Assembly: GCA_900554555.1 (NCBI GenBank)
Contig: USIC01000026.1
Location: 1-8,446, forward strand
Direction of reading: 5' to 3'
DNA from: an uncultured Solobacterium sp.
GTDB taxonomy: Bacteria; Bacillota_I; Bacilli_A; Erysipelotrichales; Erysipelotrichaceae
DNA: 8,446 nucleotides
Shown: piece after piece, positions 1 through 6,327 of the stretch
Position numbering within the stretch: the stretch's first letter is position 1
How the letters are laid out: each line of letters starts with the position of its first letter
Notes under the pieces: model-generated
The model's input: the letters and a program-made list of their open reading frames with translations, nothing else
Databases searched by the model: none
Told to the model about the DNA's origin: nothing
Made by a program: the position numbers and the translations under genes

Positions 1-43
1 GAATTACATGCATGCATATTGATATAATTATGAAAATTATTTT

Positions 44-103
44 CTGTTAGAAATGATAGTTTATTACATCATTTTCAGTATATTTTTCTATCATTTCTAA
101 CAG
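44..103. repeat. Perfect 16-bp inverted repeat upstream of phnD
   Basis: The left arm CTGTTAGAAATGATAG (44-59) is exactly matched by its reverse complement CTATCATTTCTAACAG (88-103), with a 28-nt A+T-rich spacer. The arms lie about 40 bp upstream of the likely phnD promoter. No run of T follows the right arm, so it does not look like an ordinary terminator for an upstream gene on the + strand. It could be a two-site operator for a dimeric regulator, or a long-loop stem in a leader RNA if transcription starts further upstream (a TATAAT occurs at 23-28, but its -35 would fall at or beyond the window edge). The repeat is seen directly; its role is inferred. Confidence 0.8.
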
Positions 104-140
104 TATAGAAAAAATGTAAATATTTCATCTGATTCTTGGG

Positions 141-181
141 TTCATGTTTTCTATTTTGTTCTATAATTAATATGTTCTATA
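141..181 (+). promoter_or_regulatory. Probable phnD promoter with overlapping direct repeats
   Basis: A perfect -10 hexamer TATAAT lies at 162-167. The best -35 candidates are poor: TTCATG at 141-146 (15-bp spacer) or TTGGGT at 136-141 (20-bp spacer), so an activator may be needed. TGTTCTATA occurs twice, at 157-165 and 173-181, a 16-bp period. The first copy overlaps the -10 and the second covers the expected start of transcription; a related TTTTCTAT lies at 147-154. A protein bound to these repeats would block RNA polymerase. A 5' leader of roughly 20 nt is expected, with the ribosome binding site GGGAGG at 183-188. The -10 and repeats are seen; regulation is inferred. Confidence 0.6.
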
Positions 182-194
182 TGGGAGGAAAACT

Positions 195-1271
195 ATGAAC
201 ATCAAGAAAGCATTGGCTTCAGTTTTGACACTTGCTTTATTAGCAGGTTGTACAGGCGGTAACTCAACAGCTTCAAACACTACAGCATCAACAAACGATA
301 ATGGTCGTAAGCAACCTGCAGAAACAGGCTCTAAAGATATCGACACATTAAAGTTCCAATTTGTTCCATCAAGACCTGTTGATGAAATTAAGGCAACAAC
401 AGAAGGCCTCGATAAATTAGTTATCGAAGCAATGAAGAAGAGAGGATACAACATTAAGAATGTTGAAATCTCTGTCAGTGATTCTTATGAAGCCGCTGGT
501 GAAGCTTTATCCGCTGGTTCAGTAGACGTTGCTTGGTTACCAGGTGGTACTTATGCATTATATTCAAATGAATCAGATGTTATCTTAACAGCTACACGTG
601 CTGGTTTATCAAATAACTCTGAAAAACCTGCTGACTGGAATGGTGATGCACACAAGACAGTTAACAAGGATACTCCAGTTACATATTACAAAGGCTTAAT
701 CTATGCAGGACCATCCGAATATGGACAACAGCTTGCAAAGAAAGTAAATTCTGGTGAAGCTTTAACTTGGGAAGACTTAAACAAGGCTAAGTGGGCTGTA
801 AGAGATGTTACAAGTTCTGCTGGTTATATCTATCCTACAATGTGGTTAATGGACAACTACGATGGTAAGTCCATTAGTGATTTAGCTAACGTTACAACAT
901 TAGACTACGCCGCTGAATTCATGCAGGCTGCTGCTGGACAGATTGACGTTATCGTATGTTACGCTGATGGTCGTCAAGACTATGCAAAACAATGGCAAGA
1001 AGAATGGGGTCGCAAGGATTCTATTTGGAATGAATTAAATGTTATTGGTGTTACACAGAATATCTATAACGATACTGTTTCTGTAACAATGGCTAAGGAA
1101 GATATCTATAATAAGGAATTCATCGAAGCAATGCAGGATTCCCTCATCGAAATCGCAAATACAGATGCAGGCAAGAAGATCTTCGGTATCTATAAACACA
1201 CAGGATATGCTAAGGCTGAAGATTCAGATTACGATGGAGCTCGTCAGGCTTTATCTGTAATTGAAAAATAA
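195..1271 (+). CDS. phnD: Phosphonate/phosphite-type ABC transporter substrate-binding lipoprotein
   Basis: This is the extracytoplasmic receptor that captures the oxyanion or organophosphorus ligand and hands it to the membrane permeases. The 358-residue product starts with a lipoprotein signal peptide: KK at 4-5, a hydrophobic stretch 6-18 and lipobox LAGC with Cys19 as the lipidation site. A Ser/Thr/Asn-rich linker (about 20-50) tethers it to the membrane. The PhnD-like domain follows: FVPSRP at 56-61, DVAWLPGGTY at 111-120, the anion-binding-type loop TSSAG at 206-210 followed by YIYP, and DVIVCYADG at 251-259. The start is set by GGGAGG six bases upstream of ATG. It is followed by a strong terminator and then phnCEE. 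The family also binds phosphite, methylphosphonate and 2-aminoethylphosphonate, so the ligand cannot be assigned from sequence. Family assignment is strong; substrate is open. Confidence 0.92.
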   Translation: MNIKKALASVLTLALLAGCTGGNSTASNTTASTNDNGRKQPAETGSKDIDTLKFQFVPSRPVDEIKATTEGLDKLVIEAMKKRGYNIKNVEISVSDSYEAAGEALSAGSVDVAWLPGGTYALYSNESDVILTATRAGLSNNSEKPADWNGDAHKTVNKDTPVTYYKGLIYAGPSEYGQQLAKKVNSGEALTWEDLNKAKWAVRDVTSSAGYIYPTMWLMDNYDGKSISDLANVTTLDYAAEFMQAAAGQIDVIVCYADGRQDYAKQWQEEWGRKDSIWNELNVIGVTQNIYNDTVSVTMAKEDIYNKEFIEAMQDSLIEIANTDAGKKIFGIYKHTGYAKAEDSDYDGARQALSVIEK

Positions 1272-1287
1272 GATACATAAATTTATG

Positions 1288-1320
1288 TGAGCGATATTCA
1301 AAATATCGCTCATTTTATTT
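1288..1320 (+). terminator. Intrinsic terminator between phnD and phnC
   Basis: An 11-bp perfect stem, TGAGCGATATT (1288-1298) with AATATCGCTCA (1302-1312), encloses a 3-nt loop and is followed by TTTTATTT. It lies 16 nt after the phnD stop. The remaining 58 nt before phnC contain no convincing promoter (TATGAT at 1331-1336 lacks a good -35), so phnCEE is probably transcribed by readthrough from the phnD promoter. This would give more binding protein than membrane components, as is common in ABC importers. Confidence 0.88.
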
Positions 1321-1378
1321 AATTTTAATGTATGATTATTGCGTAAATATTGAATAGATATAGTGATGGAGAATAGAC

Positions 1379-2161
1379 ATGATTGAATTTAAAAATATTT
1401 CTAAGACCTACCCAAATGGTACTAAAGGTCTACAGAATGTAAATCTAAAGATTGAACAGGGAGAATTTATCGCAATTATCGGTTTATCTGGTGCAGGTAA
1501 ATCTACACTGATTCGTACAATCAACCGTATGATTGATATTACAGAAGGTGAACTTGTTGTGGATGACACCAACGTAAGTGAACTCAAAGGAAAATCACTA
1601 CGTCGCTTTAGAAGAAAGATTGGTATGATCTTCCAATCCTTTAACTTGGTAAGTCGTTCAACTGTAATTCGTAACGTTCTAACAAGTAACGTTCCGGATA
1701 TGCCTTGGTATAAGGTTCTTCTTGGAATTTATTCCAAGGAACAAAAAACACACGCATTAGAAGCTTTGGATAAAGTTGGTATTTTAGATAAAGCCTATAA
1801 CCGTTGTGATGAATTATCTGGTGGACAACAACAGCGTGTCGCATTAGCACGTACACTAAACCAGAATCCTTCAATTATTCTTGCGGATGAGCCAGTCGCA
1901 TCATTAGACCCTATCATGGCTGATGTTGTTATGAGTGACTTTGCAAGAATCAATAAAGAAATGAATATCTCTATCCTGTTAAATATTCACCATGTCGACT
2001 TAGCTTTAAAATACGCTACTCGTGTTATTGGTGTTCGCTCTGGTCATATTGTTTATGATGGCCCAACCGATAAGATCACAAAAGAAATTCTCGATGAAGT
2101 TTATAACGGTAAGGCAATTCCTACTTCTAAGGATGAGAAAAAGGAAGTTGAAGGCAAATAA
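1379..2161 (+). CDS. phnC: Phosphonate-type ABC transporter ATP-binding protein
   Basis: This cytoplasmic ATPase powers the importer and works as a dimer under the PhnE permeases. The 260-residue length fits the PhnC family (about 250-260). All ABC motifs are intact: Walker A GLSGAGKST at 35-43, Q-loop Gln86 in IFQSFNL, signature LSGGQQQR at 146-153, Walker B IILADEP at 167-172 with catalytic Glu171, D-loop SLDP at 175-178, and H-loop His204 in NIHHVD. The extended segment after the Q-loop (about 100-125, including PDMPWYKVLLGIYSK) is characteristic of PhnC. The start is supported by GGAG at 1368-1371, seven bases before ATG. The C-terminal tail (250-260) is charged and probably disordered. 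The stop codon is only 2 bp before phnE1, indicating translational coupling. Confidence 0.95.
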   Translation: MIEFKNISKTYPNGTKGLQNVNLKIEQGEFIAIIGLSGAGKSTLIRTINRMIDITEGELVVDDTNVSELKGKSLRRFRRKIGMIFQSFNLVSRSTVIRNVLTSNVPDMPWYKVLLGIYSKEQKTHALEALDKVGILDKAYNRCDELSGGQQQRVALARTLNQNPSIILADEPVASLDPIMADVVMSDFARINKEMNISILLNIHHVDLALKYATRVIGVRSGHIVYDGPTDKITKEILDEVYNGKAIPTSKDEKKEVEGK

Positions 2162-2163
2162 AC

Positions 2164-3009
2164 ATGGCGAAACAAAAAATGTTAAAAACGCCACTGTTTG
2201 ACAGAATCTTTAAACCCGAACTCATTACACTGCCAAACGGGCATACCGTTGAAAGACCCCGCAGTAGAACACCTTGGATTCTTCTGTTATTTACGATTGT
2301 TGTGATTATCTCTATACGTGCAACTGGTTTTAACATATCAACCATCATTACACGTATAAAAGAGTTAACTGTAATTCTATCAAAGATTTTCCACCCAAAT
2401 TTCAAATACTTCTCTAAAGTAATCTCACCACTCATTGAAACCATTCAGATGTCAATTGTTGGTACAATCATTGGTTCTTTGATCGGTCTGCCACTTGCAA
2501 TTCTTGCATCGAGTAATATCAATAAGAACAAACCAACACTTCTTGTATGTCGTTTCATCTTATCTGTATTACGTTCGATTCCTACTTTGATTTATGCATA
2601 TATCTTTGCGTTGATCTTTAGTTTAGGTTCACTTGCAGGTACAGTCGCAATCGCTGTATTTACGATTGGTATCGTTGCGAAGATGTTATATGAAAGTATT
2701 GAAACGATTGATATGGGTCCATATGAGGCCATGCAATCATTTGGCGCATCTACATTACAGTCCTTCTGGGCTGCGTGTATGCCACAAATTCTACCTACCT
2801 ATTTAGCGGATTGTTTGTACTGCTTTGAAATCAATGTGCGTGCATCTTCCATTCTTGGATATGTAGGTGCTGGTGGTCTTGGTATCTTAATTCGTGAACG
2901 TACTGGATTGCGTGCTTACTCCGACCTCGGTATGATTCTGATTACATTGTTTGTTGTCGTTTGGCTCATTGATATGGTCAATGATTACCTGCGTTCAAAG
3001 TTATCTTAA
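2164..3009 (+). CDS. phnE1: Phosphonate-type ABC transporter permease, first subunit
   Basis: This is an integral membrane channel subunit of the importer. Of its 281 residues, the first 36 are hydrophilic and cytoplasmic. Membrane segments can be recognised near 37-53, 95-117, 128-152, 156-175 and 252-272. The cytoplasmic EAA loop that docks on the ATPase is EAMQSFGAS starting at Glu188 with the conserved Gly194, ending at Pro207/Pro211. The motif SSILGYVGAGGLG (228-240) is typical of PhnE permeases. A ribosome binding site AAGG (2151-2154) lies inside the end of phnC. It is encoded beside a second, related but clearly different permease, so the channel is probably a PhnE1-PhnE2 heterodimer. 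The numeral only marks order; the exact orthology is not certain. Confidence 0.93.
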   Translation: MAKQKMLKTPLFDRIFKPELITLPNGHTVERPRSRTPWILLLFTIVVIISIRATGFNISTIITRIKELTVILSKIFHPNFKYFSKVISPLIETIQMSIVGTIIGSLIGLPLAILASSNINKNKPTLLVCRFILSVLRSIPTLIYAYIFALIFSLGSLAGTVAIAVFTIGIVAKMLYESIETIDMGPYEAMQSFGASTLQSFWAACMPQILPTYLADCLYCFEINVRASSILGYVGAGGLGILIRERTGLRAYSDLGMILITLFVVVWLIDMVNDYLRSKLS

Positions 3010-3011
3010 AC

Positions 3012-3018
3012 AGGAGGT
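3012..3018 (+). promoter_or_regulatory. Strong ribosome binding site of phnE2, close to its ATG
   Basis: AGGAGGT is a full match to the anti-Shine-Dalgarno core and fixes the ATG at 3022 as the start. Only 3-4 nt separate it from the ATG, shorter than the 5-10 nt of the other genes here. It sits in the 12-bp gap after the phnE1 stop. Confidence 0.8.
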
Positions 3019-3021
3019 CAT

Positions 3022-3837
3022 ATGTCAGAAAATATTATTGCCAAACTAAATGAAGAACCTAAAACCATTTGGGTTAGACTTATAACAGTTGCGATTGTTG
3101 TAAGTTTAATGACTTGGGGTTCTCAATCTATACACTTCACTGGATTTACAGATTCAGGATTGAATGTCGCAAAGGGTCTTGTGAATGGTCTATTACATCC
3201 AAATGTCTCTCTTATCTTTGATATGAGTGATGGCGGTATCCCATTCTTACTCTTACAGACGATTGCGATTGCGGTACTTGGTACGATTATCGGTGCGATT
3301 CTTGCGATTCCTGTTAGTTTCCTAGCATCCACAAATATTGTGCCTAAACCAATCGCGATGTTATTCCGCGCTCTAATCTTATTAATTCGTACAATTCCTG
3401 CACTTATTTGGGCTCTTGTATGGATTCGTGTTACTGGACCTGGACCATTCTGTGGTGTTGTTACACAATCGGTATGTTCCATTGGTATGATTTCCAAGAT
3501 GTATATCACAGCTATTGAAGATTTAAATACAGGTATTCTTGAATCACTTGATGCGGCTGGTTGTACAACATTCCAAAAGATTCGTTGTGGTATCTTACCA
3601 CAGTTAAGTGCCTCCTTTATTTCCACTGCAATTTATCGTTTCGATATTAACCTAAAGGATGCGACTATCCTTGGTATCGTTGGTGCAGGTGGTATTGGCT
3701 CTCCACTCAACAACGCAATCTCATCTGGTAAGTGGTCTAACGTTGGTGCGTTCCTATTAACACTTATCTTATTGGTTATCTTGATTGAATATTGTTCAAC
3801 AAAGGTTCGTGCTCGTTTAGCACACGGAAGAAAATAA
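3022..3837 (+). CDS. phnE2: Phosphonate-type ABC transporter permease, second subunit
   Basis: This is the second membrane channel subunit of the importer, 271 residues. Hydrophobic segments are visible near 17-32, 74-103, 110-135, 143-160 and 240-257. The EAA-type loop begins ESLDAAGC at Glu174 with conserved Gly180 and ends at Pro193. The PhnE C-terminal motif is present as ATILGIVGAGGIG (214-226). Compared with phnE1 it has a different N-terminus but the same core architecture, consistent with an old duplication and heterodimer formation. It ends 6 bp before a strong palindromic terminator, so it is the last gene of the transporter operon. No catabolic gene for a phosphonate follows. Confidence 0.93.
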   Translation: MSENIIAKLNEEPKTIWVRLITVAIVVSLMTWGSQSIHFTGFTDSGLNVAKGLVNGLLHPNVSLIFDMSDGGIPFLLLQTIAIAVLGTIIGAILAIPVSFLASTNIVPKPIAMLFRALILLIRTIPALIWALVWIRVTGPGPFCGVVTQSVCSIGMISKMYITAIEDLNTGILESLDAAGCTTFQKIRCGILPQLSASFISTAIYRFDINLKDATILGIVGAGGIGSPLNNAISSGKWSNVGAFLLTLILLVILIEYCSTKVRARLAHGRK

Positions 3838-3843
3838 TTTATA

Positions 3844-3870
3844 AAAGCACCTGCATGCAGGTGCTTTCTT
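3844..3870. terminator. Bidirectional terminator: perfect 24-bp palindrome
   Basis: Positions 3844-3867 read identically on both strands (half-site AAAGCACCTGCA). It folds as a 10-bp stem with a CATG loop. T-rich sequence follows on the + strand (TTTCTTTATT) and A-rich sequence precedes it, giving U-rich RNA on the - strand. It fills the 32-bp gap between the convergent stops of phnE2 (3837) and the phosphatase (3870), so it serves both. Confidence 0.92.
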
Positions 3871-4643
3871 TATTCTGTATATAAACTTCTTAATCGTTGT
3901 AATTCATTTCGATTGATATGAAATTCTTTCTCGAAATATGTTTCAACACTTCCATATTCATTAAAGATTGCGTCTAATACTATCTTTCCAATCTCTTCTG
4001 TTACACCAAATGTCATACGGTCTAACTCTTCACGTTCTGGATGTGCGAGAATGATATCTTTATCTTCTTCTAACTTCTTTTGAATTGCGTCACGTTGATA
4101 TACATTCGTCAAAAGATAATCTTCTAATACAATTTCTCGATCAACACCTAGCGCAAGTAAGATTAACATGCATGCTACACCTGTACGATCTTTACCACTA
4201 GCACAATGAATTAAGATAGGTACATCACCTTTTTGAATATGTTCAAACAGAATACGGAATGCTTGGTTATTAAATGGCATTCTTGCATAATAGTTCTTAA
4301 GTAATGCAAGTTGTTCCCTACCGCCTTCACCAATACGATTCATTCCTTCAGTTGAGAAGTTAATTTCTTCGCCACCTTCAGAAACGGCTCCACTATGTTT
4401 AATCATCAAGATATTTGGAAGTTCTGGATCTGGTCTTTGTGAGATTTCTTCATTAGAACGAAGGTCCATAATAGCACATAACCCTAATTGCTTGAGTGCT
4501 TCAAGTTCTGATTCATTCATGCGGAAAGGTGCACCACTACGATAGAAAATATTATCTTTTACAGTCTTACCCTCAGTTGTCATATAACCACCGAGCTGCC
4601 TAAAATTTAATTTATCTCGAAACCTAGTATCTTTTATCATCAT
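3870..4643 (-). CDS. Atypical protein-tyrosine/phosphoinositide phosphatase (Y_phosphatase3 family)
   Basis: This is a cysteine-dependent phosphatase of the group that includes Mycobacterium MptpB and Listeria LipA. The 257 residues have no signal peptide or membrane segment, so a cytosolic enzyme is predicted. The P-loop is HCASGKDRTG at 146-155, with nucleophile Cys147 and phosphate-binding Arg153. Other family marks are NFRQLGGY (13-20), the YRSG motif near 34-37, and DLRSNEE (60-66), which can carry the acidic residue. The Lys-Asp in the P-loop is shared with members that act on phosphotyrosine, phosphoserine and phosphoinositides, so the substrate is uncertain. Two ATGs are in tandem; GAGG (+ strand 4651-4654) is 7 nt before the first, which I chose. 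It is convergent with phnE2 and divergent from the nucleotidase. Catalytic family is certain; biological target unknown. Confidence 0.92.
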   Translation of the reverse strand: MMIKDTRFRDKLNFRQLGGYMTTEGKTVKDNIFYRSGAPFRMNESELEALKQLGLCAIMDLRSNEEISQRPDPELPNILMIKHSGAVSEGGEEINFSTEGMNRIGEGGREQLALLKNYYARMPFNNQAFRILFEHIQKGDVPILIHCASGKDRTGVACMLILLALGVDREIVLEDYLLTNVYQRDAIQKKLEEDKDIILAHPEREELDRMTFGVTEEIGKIVLDAIFNEYGSVETYFEKEFHINRNELQRLRSLYTE

Positions 4644-4660
4644 TATCTATCCTCAATGTT

Positions 4661-4675
4661 ATGGTATCATACCAT
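4661..4675. promoter_or_regulatory. 15-bp palindrome, possible operator between divergent genes
   Basis: ATGGTAT-C-ATACCAT has perfect 7-bp arms and a 1-bp centre. It lies 17 bp upstream of the phosphatase start and includes a TATGAT on the - strand (4671-4666) that could be a -10, though no good -35 was found at the correct distance. The size and symmetry fit a dimeric repressor site (GntR-like operators look similar), which would control the phosphatase and perhaps the nucleotidase. No regulator gene is visible in the window. Confidence 0.5.
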
Positions 4676-4689
4676 GATTTATGAATCTA

Positions 4690-4725
4690 ACATATTTTGA
4701 TGCCCAACATGTGATAAAATAATGT
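4690..4725 (+). promoter_or_regulatory. Probable promoter of the nucleotidase gene, within an imperfect dyad
   Basis: TGATAAAAT at 4712-4720 is an extended -10 (TG, one base, TAAAAT); the -35 region at the usual distance is poor, as is common with extended -10 promoters. An alternative is TTGATG (4697-4702) with TAATGT (4720-4725), 17 bp apart. The same stretch forms an imperfect dyad, ACATATTTT (4690-4698) against AAAATAATGT (4716-4725) with one bulged base. Transcription would start near 4727, leaving about a 30-nt leader with GAGG at 4750-4753, 5 nt before the ATG. Confidence 0.45.
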
Positions 4726-4758
4726 GGCAATAAAACAATCAATAGAAATGAGGTTTTC

Positions 4759-6279
4759 ATGACAGATCGAATTCGAATTTTAGCCACTTCTGATGTGCAC
4801 GGGTACATCTATCCACACAGTTACGCTGACGGTTCCAGTAAAGATATCGGTTTAGCTAAAATCAAAAGTTTAGTTAATATTCTTCGTGATGAGAATACAC
4901 TCGTATTAGATAACGGTGATGTTCTGGAAGGTTCTCCTTTAATGTACCATCACTTTGTAAAAACACCAGATGAAGTCAGTCCTATCACACGTGCTATGGC
5001 TGATTTAAACTACGACTATATCAATGTTGGTAATCATGACTTTAATTATGGTGAAGAAGCTTTGATGATGCACCTACAGAATGTCGGTGCCCCATGTATT
5101 ACTTCTAACTTCTTTTACCACGGTAAACCATTTGGCCCTAACTATGTTATTCGCCAAGTAGCTGGTAAGAAGATTGCGATTTTTGGTATCGTTACCCAAT
5201 ATATTCCAAATTGGGAAAAGAAGTCTCACATCAAACACATGCGTTTTGTGGATGCGTACCTTTCTGCCGAAGCGACTGTAAAACTTATTAAACGTCTAGA
5301 AAATCCTGACTATATTATCTGTATGTACCATGGTGGATTTGAACGTGATCTCGTTAATGGAAGATTGACGGAAGAAGAAACAGGCGAAAACGAAGGATAT
5401 AAGATTCTTAGAAATATTCGTGGTATCGATGTTATGATTTCAGGTCACCAACATCGTACAGAAGCTGGCAAGTTATATGATACTTACTATACACAGACAG
5501 CTGCTAATGGGGCTGAACTTGCATGTATCGATATCTATCCAGACAACAATACAATCGAGCCACGTATCCTAAAGGCAGATATTGACGATGACCCCGATAT
5601 GTTAAAACTATTTGAGAAAGATGAAGCTACTTGCCAAGCATGGTTAGACCAAACACTTGGCACAACAAATGTTGATTTACGTGTTACTGATGAATTTGAT
5701 GCACGTCTACACAAATCACAGGTCATCACTTTCCTCAATAAAGTCCAACAGGAAAAAACAGGTGCTGATTTAAGTTCCAATGCCCTCTTCCTTGGCGCAA
5801 CTGGCTTTGGTAGAGATATTACGATGCGTGATTTAGTCAGTACGTATGTCTATCCAAACACTACAGTTGTAAAGAAGATCACCGGTAAGATTCTACGTGA
5901 ATATCTTGAAAAGACAGCAGAGTTCTGGATGATTCATAATGAACATATCGTTGTAAATCCATCCTACGATTGGCCAAAACCACAACACTATAACTACGAT
6001 ATGGTTGATGGCATTGAATATACAATCAAAGTTTCAAATTCTGTAGGTCATCGTATTACATCTCTAACATACCAAGGTAATGATGTAACAGATGATATGG
6101 AATTTACAATTGTGATGAATAACTATCGTGCAGCGGGTGGCGGAAACTACAATATGATTAAAGAAGCTCCTACTGTTTCTACGGATCTTTCCAGCATGGT
6201 TGAACTTCTTGCGAATTATATTCAAGAACACAAAGTCATTGACTTTGAACCTGTAAACAATATTACAGTGATTAAATAA
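4759..6279 (+). CDS. Cytosolic bifunctional metallophosphatase / 5'-nucleotidase (CpdB/YfkN-like)
   Basis: This two-domain phosphoesterase is predicted to hydrolyse 2',3'-cyclic nucleotides and/or 5'-nucleotides. The N-terminal calcineurin-like domain has all dimetal ligand motifs: DVH (Asp12, His14), NGD (52-54), GNHDFNYG (91-98), YHGG (190-193) and GHQH (229-232). The C-terminal substrate-binding domain (about 310-500) contains YDMVDGIEYTI (413-423) and NNYRAAGGGNY (454-464), which resemble CpdB/YfkN more than UshA. Relatives are usually exported, yet the protein begins MTDRIRILATSDVHG, directly in the first catalytic motif, with no signal peptide. In-frame upstream codons give no start before a stop at 4720-4722, so this start is secure and the enzyme should be cytosolic, as in the YunD group. 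It is monocistronic, divergent from the phosphatase and bounded by a terminator. Family is certain; the exact substrate is inferred. Confidence 0.93.
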   Translation: MTDRIRILATSDVHGYIYPHSYADGSSKDIGLAKIKSLVNILRDENTLVLDNGDVLEGSPLMYHHFVKTPDEVSPITRAMADLNYDYINVGNHDFNYGEEALMMHLQNVGAPCITSNFFYHGKPFGPNYVIRQVAGKKIAIFGIVTQYIPNWEKKSHIKHMRFVDAYLSAEATVKLIKRLENPDYIICMYHGGFERDLVNGRLTEEETGENEGYKILRNIRGIDVMISGHQHRTEAGKLYDTYYTQTAANGAELACIDIYPDNNTIEPRILKADIDDDPDMLKLFEKDEATCQAWLDQTLGTTNVDLRVTDEFDARLHKSQVITFLNKVQQEKTGADLSSNALFLGATGFGRDITMRDLVSTYVYPNTTVVKKITGKILREYLEKTAEFWMIHNEHIVVNPSYDWPKPQHYNYDMVDGIEYTIKVSNSVGHRITSLTYQGNDVTDDMEFTIVMNNYRAAGGGNYNMIKEAPTVSTDLSSMVELLANYIQEHKVIDFEPVNNITVIK

Positions 6280-6288
6280 TCATTATCT

Positions 6289-6327
6289 AAAAAAAGAATG
6301 AATCATTTATTTGACTCATTCTTTTTC
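6289..6327. terminator. Bidirectional terminator overlapping the 3' end of divIC
   Basis: AAAAAGAATGA (6291-6301) pairs with TCATTCTTTTT (6316-6326). After one mismatch, TCA/TGA add three more pairs, leaving a 6-nt loop. On the - strand seven U residues (6295-6289) follow the stem, a strong terminator for divIC. On the + strand CTTTTTCTTA follows for the nucleotidase gene. The divIC stop codon (6305-6303) lies inside the stem, so the last codons of divIC double as terminator sequence. Confidence 0.88.

Noticed and set aside
1..194. Riboswitch or structured leader upstream of phnD
   Set aside because: The likely promoter leaves only about 20 nt of leader, and I recognise no riboswitch core; only the inverted repeat stands out.
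1..194. Pho box upstream of phnD
   Set aside because: No regularly spaced TTAACA-like or CTTTCAT-like repeats could be found.
3123..3626. 167-codon open frame antisense to phnE2
   Set aside because: It lies fully within a conserved permease gene on the other strand, has no recognisable domain, and reflects codon structure of phnE2.
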